Origin: Daphnia pulex
Taxonomy: Eukaryota > Arthropoda > Branchiopoda > Diplostraca > Daphniidae
Assembly: GCF_021134715.1 (NCBI RefSeq)
Contig: NC_060018.1
Location: 11,921,501 to 11,985,500, forward strand
Direction of reading: 5' to 3'
DNA length: 64,000 nucleotides
A model generated the notes under the pieces. It was given only the letters and a program-made list of their open reading frames with translations, made no database searches and was not told the origin of the DNA. The position numbers and the translations under genes are program-made. Below are positions 24,901 to 35,893 of this stretch, in pieces. Within the stretch, counting starts at the first letter, position 1, and the number at the start of each line of letters is the position of its first letter.

Positions 24901-25045
24901 CGAATCGCTGAGAAACATTTTCAGTCGAGGGTGGGGCATTGAACGACCCGAGATTTTCTGGGGCATCTTGATCAGCTCCGGTTGGATATTCGCCTTTCTT
25001 GGCTTGGCTCTCGTTATTGGACGCATCCGCAAATACACAGGCTAA
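21946..25045 (+). CDS. ABC-3: ABCH-like half-transporter (type B membrane domain)
   Basis: Eleven exons: 21946-22124, 22234-22656, 22721-22814, 22891-23327, 23453-23663, 23747-23924, 23992-24107, 24177-24247, 24328-24416, 24496-24672, 24738-25045, encoding 760 residues. Walker A GASGCGKT (about 65-72), GYMPQE, LSGGQQ, LLILDEP and TTHYIEE are intact. The linker is one exon here but two in ABC-1. The membrane half differs strongly from ABC-1 (for example VPFQSVSEALDAVKRG against VPYDNVSEALEAGRNG) yet keeps every exon length from 211 to 308 bases. ABC-5 shares this type B membrane half. It would export a lipid or other hydrophobic compound after dimerisation; substrate unknown. I start at MAANVEF because upstream codons cross the likely splice acceptor. 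Confidence 0.92.
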
Positions 25046-26529
25046 TGATGGGCGTCGATTGTGATTTGAAAGAAACTAAAGATGTTTCCCAGCAAATGAT
25101 GCGCAAAGAAGAGAACCGATTTTAGCATTTAACGTAATAATTGCCAAAGTTGTAGTACAAAATACATTGGTGGCAACTGGCAATGTGATATGGTCTTGGT
25201 CTCCGTGAATTTGCGGAGCTATGCAAGGGCATCGCATGCCTGGACAATGCATCCTATTGCGCATGAGATAAATGCGCTATGTATGATTGTATTTCAAGGT
25301 GATGGGCGATGACTCGTTTTACCTACTTATATAACATAACAGGTTTGAAAGACAATAATAATGCTAATGCAGCGTTTGGAAGTCAAACTGGCAAGTCCAG
25401 CATATTAAAGTGTATAAAAGGTATTAAGGAATTTTGTTTTGAATATAAAAACATAATATCACCATTTAAAAGACTTATAATACTTAATAAGACTGAGTCA
25501 ATCGATAAAAAAATTCAATTCAATTAAAAAATAAAATGTAATGCTAATGCAACGATTGAAAGTCCAGCATAAGATATATGCATAAGAGTATGAAAGGTAT
25601 CAAGGAATTTTTTTTTGTTTTTTAAAATATAAAAACATAATAAGACCACTCTAGACAGAGTCAAACAAATTTTTATCAGAAAATAAAAGATACAGCGTAG
25701 AATCTACAATAGCAAAATACAAATTTCCTTCGGTGCATTAAATCACCTTGGAAAAGTTGGGAAAACGGCAGTCTTCAGTTGCTGTTATATAAGTTGAAAT
25801 AAAAACAAATTACCATATTTTTTGTTCTTCAGTTCCCTATATATGCTTATCAAATATAGAATGCCGTCGCGCTTCACAACATTGTTTTGTGGTTGCGTAT
25901 GCAGGTTATTTTATAGGAACCTTGACTAAAATGGAAGGGAACGCTCCACATGTAAAAGAGATTTCTAGTCAAGATCAAGGTTATAATTCCTCAAAGGTCC
26001 GGCGATCGGCAACAAGCGCACAAGATGGACCCAATATTGGTCAACAACAAAAATAAACCAGTCTTGAATCAACTTATTCGTGACGTGAATTTTCTAGTTT
26101 TCGTGATGAGTTTTCTTGAATAGAGTTGATAAGTTCTCTTGAATCCGGTTGTCAGTCTGACGAAGCACATATAAAAAAGATTGTGGATCAAAAAGTACAA
26201 ATAATCATTACACGACAGTTTTCTAAGGTGTTTGTTGGTCGAAGTTTCTTCGATGTTTTTTTTAACACTTCTTTATTATTGATAAAGAAGCCTTAAAAAG
26301 AACAGTTAAGTATTTATTATTGTCGCTCTATTTTTATATAACGGGAGCGATGGGATTGGTTCGTGTATATGTCCTTACCGTCACCTTGAACAAAACTGAA
26401 TAAGCCGACTTTGCATTCATTATTCGCATACATTTGGAAACAAGCCACCAGCAAATGGACCCCACAGTTATTCGTGTGAGTTTCCACATGCCCTTTTTTA
26501 TCATTCGCTCAATAAGAAACAAGAAAGTT
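25046..26529. other. Spacer between ABC-3 and FAR-3, with one small ORF
   Basis: No large gene seen. A 41-codon ORF (25931-26056, MEGNAPHVKEISSQDQG...) follows a TATA-like CTATATATGC near 25837 and ends at an overlapping AATAAA. Its first five residues equal those of FAR-1 and FAR-2, but the rest does not match. From about 26360 the sequence is related to the FAR-1 upstream region. Two short related AT-rich stretches lie near 25360-25700. Confidence 0.35.
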
Positions 26530-26536
26530 TATATAA
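26530..26536 (+). promoter_or_regulatory. TATA box of FAR-3
   Basis: TATATAA about 130 bases before the FAR-3 ATG, in a block conserved with the FAR-1 upstream region. Confidence 0.65.
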
Positions 26537-26663
26537 ACCCGCAAAAATCATTGGTGATCCAGTCCCATTTTTAAACTCAAGTAGAGTTGTAGGTGTGCAC
26601 TGTCATTCATTCTTTTTTTTAAAAACATTGATGTTAATAGGGGGGCAATTCTTAAACAACAAA

Positions 26664-28844
26664 ATGCAGGGGAAAACAAGTATGGCCTGTATGGGTCATT
26701 TGAGCATTGTCGAATTCTACGAGAATCGATCGGTTTTTATTACGGGAGCGACGGGATTCATGGGTAAGGTTCTGGTGGAGAAGATTTTGCGATCTTGTCC
26801 TGGCGTGGAGCGTCTCTACCTGCTGATGAGACCGTCAAAGGGTCAAAGTGTCGATTGCCGCCTTCGAGAATTCATCCAAAACGAGGTAAGCCTGCATTCT
26901 GCTTTTATTGAACTAACGCCAAAACAGAAATGAGATCCTAAAATTGTTTTGCAGATATTCAGTAAGGTCAAAGAACAGCAGCCAAACGTAATGGCGAAAA
27001 TCACAGCCGTGACAGGTGACGTCACACTGCCTCAACTGGGGTTGTCGCCATCCGATTTGCAGCTGTTGATTGAAAATGTGTCTGTTGTCTTCCATTCTGC
27101 CGCCACTGTAAAATTCAACGAGGAATTGAAAACGGCTCTCGTTATGAATGTGAAAGGGCCCATGGAATTACTTGAAATTTGTGGCAAAATGAAACATCTT
27201 GAGGTTGCCAATTGCTGGTATCGTCATGATTGGTTATTATCAACTAATCCTGTACATCTCTTTCCTTTCAGGCATTTGTGCACCTGTCAACTGCCTTCAA
27301 CAATCTTGACCGGGAGAAAATTAAGGAAGAGGTCTACTACAATCCGAAAGTGAATCCAGTGAAATTAATTGAATTTCTCGATGGTCTCGATGACGAAACA
27401 CTTAAAATCATGACACCTGAGTAACTACAATAAGAAATATTCATTTCGATTTCTTTTAAAAAATAACATTTATCCTTCACCTCCTCTTTAAATACTATTT
27501 TAAATTTTTTTCTAGACTAGTGGGGGAGTGTCCAAACACGTATGTTTATACCAAAGGCTTGGCCGAGCAACTGCTGGAGACGAACTGCGGAAGCGTTCCG
27601 TTGGCGATTGTCCGACCATCCATCGTGACTGCGGCTGAAAGTGAACCTTTTCCTGGTTGGGTCGACAACATGAACGGTGCAACAGGTGAAATTCTCTTTT
27701 TTATCCCAAAAATGAATTTTCTTTTAATTTTATCTGGTTTTAAGATGACTTACCTTTTAGTATTGGGTTAATTTTTCTTGGTTAGGAACAATTGCTGCTG
27801 TCGGTAAAGGGATCTATCGTACCCTTAAAATAAACAAAAAACTAGTCAGTGATATCATTCCAGTTGATTATCCAATCAATTTGATGATTGCCGTTGCTTG
27901 GTATTTAGCAACTCACAGGTAAAAATATCTCGATGTTAAATTTTAGTTTTGAAAAATCAATATTTTTAACACTGAACTTGAAAAGGCCAACTGGCGTTCC
28001 CGTCTACACTTGCACCACTGGACATCGAAACCCACTCACCTGGGGTATGCTAAAACATTGGACCGTAGAATTTTGGTTGAAGTTTCCTACAAAAGAAATG
28101 CTGTGGTATCCCAGCGTTCATTGCACAATGAACGATCTTTCGCTCAAAATCACGCAAATTTTATTTCACTATCTGCCAGCCTACGTGATGGACTTGTTTA
28201 TGTTAGCGACGGGAAAGCGCACAAAATGGGTATGGCATCCGCTACGGAATTAATTTGATTTTGAATAATTTGAAATTTATTAATTTGCATACGGCGTAAA
28301 TTAAAGCTAAATATGCGACGGCATCATATTTATTTATTTATTTAAATTATCATTATTTACCCGTTCGTATTGTATGCAGGTCCGTCTCTACACAAAAGCA
28401 GATAAAGCTTTTGTTCCTTTTGAGTTTTTTACGACACATCAGTGGCGATTTATTAGTGACAATCCAATTCACTTATCGAAGGAGATGACCGCTGAAGACC
28501 AGGAAATGTTTTATTTCGATGTCCGAAAAATAAACTGGCAAAGTTATTTCGAAAATTACATATTAGGAATTAGGCAGCTTGTTTTTAAAGATGATCCTAC
28601 CACTCTTCCATTGGCCAGAAGCAATCTTGAAAGGTACATACATTTAATGTGCGCTATAAGGCTCATTAAGAAATTTACGTAATTAATGTACTATTTTATC
28701 AATTTCAGATTGTACGTGGTGCGACATATTTTATTGCTCATTATTTCAATGTTTCTGATTTTCATTTTTAAAAACATTTTCTTGTCTTTCATTCTTATTG
28801 GTCCTCAGACTTTCTTTCTGTTTACCGAATTGTTGTCTTCATGA
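26664..28844 (+). CDS. FAR-3: fatty acyl-CoA reductase
   Basis: Eight exons: 26664-26885, 26955-27203, 27272-27420, 27516-27685, 27786-27918, 27986-28229, 28380-28633, 28709-28844, encoding 518 residues. The N-terminus is three residues longer than in FAR-1 ([14 protein letters not shown]). TGATGFMG and [10 protein letters not shown] are intact, and the last exon gives the hydrophobic tail ([15 protein letters not shown]). Its promoter resembles that of FAR-1 whereas exons 5-7 are nearly identical to FAR-2, introns included, so the gene is a mosaic. One internal change is GKMKHLE in place of RKMKHLE. Role as for FAR-1: reduction of acyl-CoA to alcohol at a membrane. Confidence 0.94.
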
Positions 28845-31800
28845 ATTACTTGATGAAGTAGAACTATCTTAAAATGCACTATTCTTTTATGCAACTCAAC
28901 TCATCCACAGACTAGAAGTTTGTAATGCCCTATTTTTTTTAAAACTAGTCATAGCTCGACGACTCCGCCATCTAGGGGTATGAATTTAGTAAACTTTTTA
29001 CTCAAATGCCTAGATGGCGAAACCGTTGAGCTATGAATCTCGCTTCCCGTGGTCATGGAAAAATGTGTTGGATTGGGACTTTTTCCCTTCTTTATCGTAA
29101 AAAATGGCGAACACGTTGTGAGTGTCGGATAATATAATCTAATAATTACCAATAATTACCAAGAGACGCCTACGTCAAAAACTCAAAATACGTGCGGTAA
29201 CAAATCGGCAGTGCAAAGACAAATCACCGTGGAGTGTGGATTGTGAGAAGAAAGCAGTTTTCCACAGTAAGTTAGTAAGAATTGTAAAATTTCAGCGAAC
29301 TAGTGTGGTAAAAGGTGAATTGTGGAATTTAGAAATTTTCAATAAACCCTGAGAAACTAATTTTTCAGTCTTGCTACTGAAAGTACTAACTTTCATTGCT
29401 ACAGAAAAATCTTAGCAACATAGTAATTCATTTTCAATATTCCACACATTTTTAAAAATTTAAGTTTAAGAGGATTTTGATTTTTTAGGTTTAAGATTTA
29501 AGTTCATATTGTACACTATTTGGGCTTACTACTTACAATAGCCTTGAAGTTTGTTAATTAGTTTCTAGTTCTGTCTGTCTTGGTCCGTCTTAACAAAATA
29601 ACAACAGAGTGGTGTCAACATTTGGCAGGGGGAATCGAGCTGAAGAAGTGTTTATAAATTATTTTGTTTTATTTCTAATGAAACTTTGCTTCTTTAGTCT
29701 CTCAGGAATTTAGTTCTTATAAAAAATGAAATTAAGTACCTATTATGTCAGTTATGAACCTTGTTATCTAATTGTTTCTTTTATTCTTCTTAGGTTCCAG
29801 CTTCCAGAGTCCAGACCTACAACATTTTGTTGCTTTAGTCGGAATGGTGGAGTACTGAGGTTGAAGCCGGAAATGGAAACAGATATCGCCTAAATCTTCT
29901 GAATGTCACTTTTACTCCCTAAATTTCTGGAATACTTGTTTGGTGAACAGTGTAAGTGTGTGAAGTAGAGAGGACACAGAATGTTATTTTATCATCATTA
30001 TTTACAGTTTCATTATCATTAAATTCATTATGCAGAGCTAAATCCATCTTTTTTAATAGGTCATCTTAGATTTACTCATCCTCGATCTGAATGACAATCA
30101 ACAGGAAATGAAACAGCAGTCTTTTCTCTTCTGATATGCCTCATAGAGATGCTGACACTCAAATTGTCAAATATGCCGCGCCTACACGCATTCATGCGAC
30201 CAATGAGAGTCGATTTACGGCATTTGAGTTGTTGCTCATTGTTTCCTCTTCTGTTCTTCAGGACCACATCAGGACCAGACGTGGAATGACTTTACCTCCT
30301 GTTCCATTTGGCCCCGGGAATTGAACTCATTCAATAATCATAGCGCTACCGTTCATTAAGGTTTAATTTTCTCTACGTTTTTGTCTATCTTAAGTATATT
30401 TAAAGTCTATTTGTTAGGCTGTTGTTGTTAAGGATATGTGTTATATCCCCTCCCCCTTTGTTAAATTTCCTTCGTAATTATTAAGATATTTCCATTCTAA
30501 GAAACAAAAGGTTTTCCATCCAGGGTTTTCCATATCTCATACCGGTCTATTACAGCATAGTCAACACTCGAGTACAACGGAGTACCAGATTGTCCCACGT
30601 CTTACGATGATAATCGATCTCGCTTCCCTGAACTCTTTATTTCAAGTTGCGGTATATGCTAAAATGCATTTTAGTTAGTAGATGTGTGAGTAAGAGTTAG
30701 ACCTGCATGGTTATATTATACAGACAGACAGACAATTGATCAACACTAGTTGCCATAACCATTGTTTCATAGTCGCACATCCGGTCTGAACTACATTGGG
30801 AAGTTTACAGCCTTAAATGTGGGTGAGGGTGATTTTATAATGTTTCAATCTGAAATCTTTGACATAGTAGTAGCAAAGTGGCATAGGCTTCGACTTTCTG
30901 TTGTTCGAATCTAGTTAAGGACGTATAAATGAATATTTTTCAGCAGGAATATGTCAGTCTGTGCAGCTGTATACATGATATTCTAGTGTTCTTGCATTTT
31001 GAATAATCTCACATTTTAATTTATTATTGCATTTTCAGGTGACAGATGTAGCTATCATGGTTCACTGATTTATTCAACATGCAAGGATCCTGCGCTTAAT
31101 TATACGCACATTAAAAATTGCCTTCCTATTCATCATATGGTGGGCGATGCTGCTTCGGTTGACGACATCTACACAGAAAAAGTTTATTAATTCTGTTCCT
31201 TTCAATTCATATCAAAGAGATAGCCGATCGAATCGTTTATGGAGAAAGCGGCAGCCAATCGGCGAGGGATTTCCTTTCATGGTAAGCAGTAATTTGCTTA
31301 GAGTTTTCTCGGTTATTATAAGACCTTTTAGATGGTATTACCACGAACCAAATTGTTAACAGATTATTATTAGGCATTGATTTGGCGACTAATTTTAAAA
31401 TTAGTATGGATGAGGATAAAACAAAGTGATAAAAAAAAAGAAATTAACGGAAATAATAGCGCGTGTTAGTAAAAAGCTGCTAAGCGACAAAGCTGCTGGT
31501 TATAAAGTCACAATGCATCCTTCTGTTTTTGAAACGAATATTTCATTTCGCAACAATCTTCGTCGCATGTTTACAGAGAACCTAATTGCCGTGCCAACAG
31601 GAAAGAGAATTCGATAGGCATTCACTGGCTTCAATGTGCAGACTGAGACAAGAGTTGACGTGTTGTTTTCCTTCCGGGAAGGATCTGCTGCCCAAGTGGA
31701 ATTCAATTAGCTTTGGTCGTTCAAAAGTGTTTCCGACGAAGACTGTCTTTATCCCTGCTTCATCTTGTCGTTTGTCGTTTTCAAAGTTCTTTCCACTGTG

Positions 31801-34326
31801 ACCATGCGCAACTAACGCTATTCTGTTTCCATCGTCTTATCCCCCCCCCCATCCCTTAATAGTAGCCGTGGAACCCGTCACCCGTGCTTGAATTTTGAAT
31901 TGAATGGGCACCGTGGAACCGTGGAAACTACCCCTTAATGTCACTAATTTTGGATGTGCTGTTTGTTACAGAATTTTAAAAATTCTTTACATTTATTGAT
32001 CCTTTCTGATTTCAGTTTGTCAACAAACAACATCTCAGCCCTCCATTGGAAACGTTCACCCCTTAGATAATGTAATCAAAAGCGGTCAAAAGGGAGAATT
32101 CAGATGGTGCTATTTCTTCGTCCCGCCAAGTCTCTCCTACAATGCTGTTGAAAGGGGCCAGTTTTCCCGCTCGTTGTCAATCTTACTAACCACAGAAGTT
32201 ATATAGAAGTGAGCCGATAATTTCACATCGTTTTAGACATTGAAATGATCCTAAAATTGATGTTAAGATTATACTACTTTCTATTATAGGTCCCCCCTTC
32301 CCTAGACAAGGACTTTGTCTCTGTGGTTGTCAACAGAGTCTATTTTTTTCAAGTGATCCTACTGTCGTTATTGTCTCGTTTCACCAACGGGGATCAGTTT
32401 GATTGAAGTTGGAAACAGTTTACCATGAACGACCAACGATTTCAAGAGTTATAGCGCCAATCCTACCTTTTCTTTATTTGTTTCTGAAGACTAAAAATTT
32501 TGTTTCCAGGTTGTCGCGATTCCTCAACAACCAAGGCTAACGGAATTCTTCAGCCATTGCCTTATTTTCGCGACGGAACAGCCGAGATGGTGCAATTTTA
32601 TGATGATTTACTCTATTATACCGTTTAATCTAGTACAGCTGTGATTCGTTTTACAAACTATTCGAACAATTCTTGACATTAACATATTTTTCTTATTTCA
32701 GATGGTTCCAAACGATTTCAAGAAAAACTGTTAGGAATAGAACTACCTCCTTCCAGTATTGTCAAGCCAGAAAACGCCCGATTGGAATTGACTCGAGTCT
32801 TCTGCATCGCCATTTAAAGGTAGGATAAATTTTTGATTTTATTTTTCCATCGAGTGTTGCAGAAAAGTTTTCAATCGCCAAGGGTTTTCCGCTTTCCATC
32901 CGATTAGTCCGTAGACTTGAACAACTTTTGAATTTTATGACAAGGCAATTAATCTGTTGCCAGGAAAGAAGCGAACTGTAGAGCTTTTTCTTATTCTCGC
33001 CGTTCATTTGATTTATAGGCCATTTGTTTAATTTTCTCGTGGAAATGCGTCACACCTTATGTGTAAGAAAATGATCGTGTACAACCGCCGGTTGGTGGGG
33101 GAATGAATTTAGGAAAGGATGAGCTGGTTTATCTTTTTCTAGAAATTCATGTATTTTCCTGGTGGAATAAGAACACTGGTTGTGAATTTTTCAAATGTGA
33201 AAATTTCGCATTACTTCTGTGTTTTATTGATTGAAATCTATCTTGAATCAGTTACCTGTTGGTTCGTGGGTGTTTCCCAGAGGGGGGCAGCTGCTGCCCA
33301 GTCATTTGTGATTCAGTTTGCGTATCGGATCCCATAACAAGCTGTTTTTCTGCCAGGAGATCCAAATGTTTATGCCGGCTGTGCTTTGCAAACTCAGCCT
33401 GAGAATTAGAATCATCCAAGAATCGTTTTTGCTGGGCGTGGGATGAACAGGCCACTGAATTGATCATGTGTGAAATTGTTGTCCCAGGAAGGCGACAGGT
33501 TGTGCAATTGGTTGGGAACGGGAGACTCAAATGAATTGAAGCTGAATGGATATATGGCCGGTGGAAAGACACTTTTCGCTTGATACGCTTAAATAGCCGA
33601 TTGGCAGGTCTGGTTAAGCTGTGACAAGGACCGACGGAGCTCTTCCAGTTCGGCTTTTTTTCTTTTCCTGCCATCGAATCGTCGTTCTAACCGCTCGATG
33701 CGAGTTCCCATATGGAAACTAGTGTGCCGCAATTGACACATGGCGTAGAGAGAATAAGTTGCCAGGATCCCAGGATCCTATTATTGTTGGGCTGTGCGAG
33801 GGTTTGCGCTTCCTGTTGTTGCTCAGAAATTCATGTGGTTATGTTGTTGCACAACAACAATCTCTTGGAACCCTTTGTTCACTGATTGTCAGGCGTCGAA
33901 GGTGATTGGTCGTTTGGATTGTTTTTATTATTTAATTGATTGAAATTAAACCTTACGTCATCAAAGACGATTGAAATCCCATTATTTTACGCTATAGATG
34001 TTCAAATATTTGAATTCATTTAATATTTGAAGATTTTCTTTTTATCGGAATTGATTCTATTCTATTGATTTGTACTTTTTGAACATTTGTTGAATCTTTC
34101 TTTTGATTTTTATTCGACGGCATTTCCCGTGGATTTCATAAATTACTCTTGAGGAAGAAAACTTTCTGAGCAATGCTAATGGCGAACGCGGGAAACAATT
34201 GAGTTTTGAATCAGTAACTTGAAAAAGCCAATGAGGATGCCTTTGATGCTATGATTGTGTTTACGAGGACAATCAAAATTCCGCAGCCAATTAACAGAGA
34301 ATCAACGACGACTCGGCTGCCTGTTT
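28845..34326. other. Long spacer without a recognised gene
   Basis: About 5.5 kb. Open stretches are short (under about 140 codons) and none matches a family I know. It includes an imperfect hairpin at 28951-29034, homopolymer runs near 31840 (C) and no obvious transposon ends. A 140-codon minus-strand ORF at 33674-33252 is basic and low in hydrophobic residues and is not called. Confidence 0.4.
28951..29034. repeat. Imperfect hairpin with two opposed TAGATGGCG words
   Basis: Arms 28951-28976 and 29009-29034 match in 22 of 26 positions, with a loop of about 32 bases. Each arm contains TAGATGGCG, one in each direction, which resembles the CTCF core. Function is not known from sequence. Confidence 0.6.
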
Positions 34327-34706
34327 TTAACCAATAGAACGGAAATTAGCGAAGAAGAAGGAAATGATTCGAACTCGTCGAATAGGAACTGAGTCTCGTG
34401 CGTAACCGTACAGATAGCCTGTCTGACAACCTTGACTAGAGGTGAACAAAACGATCCCGATCTGCTTCCATCGGCCATTTGATTCTCTGAAAATCAACGA
34501 CCCTCCATTATCGTTCTGCGTAATATTTGAAATCAAAAAATTATTTTCGATTAAGAAACTTACGTTGCATGGCCCACGGCTAAGCATTTCGGTGGTGCAC
34601 TCCTGCGTCAAAACCGTCATAGTTGTACCCCATCCGGCAACGGTAACTTGAATGTTGACGTAACTCGGTTTGTTGTAAGTTGTCAGACAAATCGGGCGAA
34701 TGTATT
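34327..34706 (-). pseudogene. Trypsin-like serine protease homologue fragment
   Basis: Two minus-strand exons are readable: 34706-34564 (YIRPICLTTYNKPSY... VTVAGWGTT... CTTEMLSRGPCN) and 34515-34327 (NDNGGSLIF... GRWKQIGIVLFTSSQGC... GYAR). RPICL, VAGWGTT and the GIVLFTS/GYAR elements are trypsin-fold landmarks. The catalytic GDSGGP is replaced by NDNGGS, so Ser195 is Asn and the enzyme would be inactive. The segment that normally joins the two halves is shortened. A decayed DIASIKTL (the Asp102 region) may lie near 34810-34870 on the same strand, with a stop. It is either a non-catalytic protease homologue missing exons or, more likely, a pseudogene. Confidence 0.6.
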
Positions 34707-34870
34707 CTGTGCAATTATTATTTTTCGGCTATTAGTTTAAAGTATGAAACAATCCAGTGGTATAATTTTGATAGTTACGCCTGTATGTAACGATGTTGTA
34801 GAGTTTTTATCGAGGCAATGTCTCCGACCTCAGTATGGGATGGGATCTATCGATGAACACTAACTGAAAA

Positions 34871-35635
34871 TGTGTTGACTCGCAGAGAAATTTTTGAAAA
34901 ATGCTTTTTTGATTTTTGGTCTGTTTTAAAATGCTGCCCAGCCAACACACATTAAAGCCTGGGCCGAATATCTTATTTCATTCTCAGCTGCGCGTGGCAT
35001 CGACAGCTCGCCTGGTATGCAAAGGCTCGTGCAAAGGGCTGGCCTTTGTTCCGTGTGTTTATCCCGCAGAGATATGTGAAATAAAATAGGTTATCGGCTA
35101 TGAAATAGATATTGGGAGATATAGGGGCAGATTAACAAACTTTCTTTTTTTAAATTGAATTTTCTTTTTTTTTTTGGTTTTGTTTTTTGTTTTTTTAAAT
35201 TGAATTTGGCACCACTGTTTTTTATACCAGCGTAGAAGCGAGGAAAATTGAACGACTTGCAGGGGGTTTAATCTAAGCCGTGAAACAGTGGAGATACAGA
35301 ACATTATCAAATGCAAAGTGAGCAAAATTATCTTAGGAGACATGCAGACACGTCTAAAAGTTTATTTTCCGTTTTTAAGGATAATGTTTTAACCATTTTT
35401 CACGAAAAGGAAAACATATGTCCAACTCTTAGCTTAGTGGTCAGCTGTTTTCGAAAACGAGGATTCCAATCAATTTGTGACATTCGTTTTGATAAAAAGA
35501 ATTTTATCAACATTAAAAAAACGAAGTTGTTCTCTTCCTCCACCTGTTAATAAATCCCTTGACGGGCCCCTAAACTGCAGTTTTTTTTTTAATTTTAAAT
35601 AATGAGAATTTACACTTTTTGAATTTAGAAAGATT
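34871..35635. other. Spacer with T-rich low-complexity tract
   Basis: A tract of long T runs near 35140-35210 carries a short repeated AAATTGAATTT word. No gene seen. Confidence 0.4.
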
Positions 35636-35641
35636 TTTATT
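35636..35641 (-). terminator. Poly(A) signal of the KH-domain gene
   Basis: AATAAA on the minus strand, about 255 bases past the stop codon of the 541-residue ORF. Confidence 0.5.
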
Positions 35642-35893
35642 GAACTTACAAAAGAAAAACAAAAAACAAAATTGACGAGACTAGCAAAATAAACCATATA
35701 AAACGAAGTGCCATCAGCCACCTCCAATTAAGGAGGTAACTGACCTGGCACCTGGTCAACTGCTCGAGACAAAGTCGTCATCCAAAGCCACCGGTTAAGG
35801 CAACTTTAAACAACTCAATTGCTCGGGCAATCGCCGTTTACTTAGTTTCGTCCCGTCAGTTAAGTTAGGGTAGTTCTTGAGGTTGGGTGTCTT

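Noticed and set aside
33252..33674. 140-codon minus-strand ORF with ATG
   Set aside because: No recognisable motif, composition like random translation, no nearby splice or promoter support.
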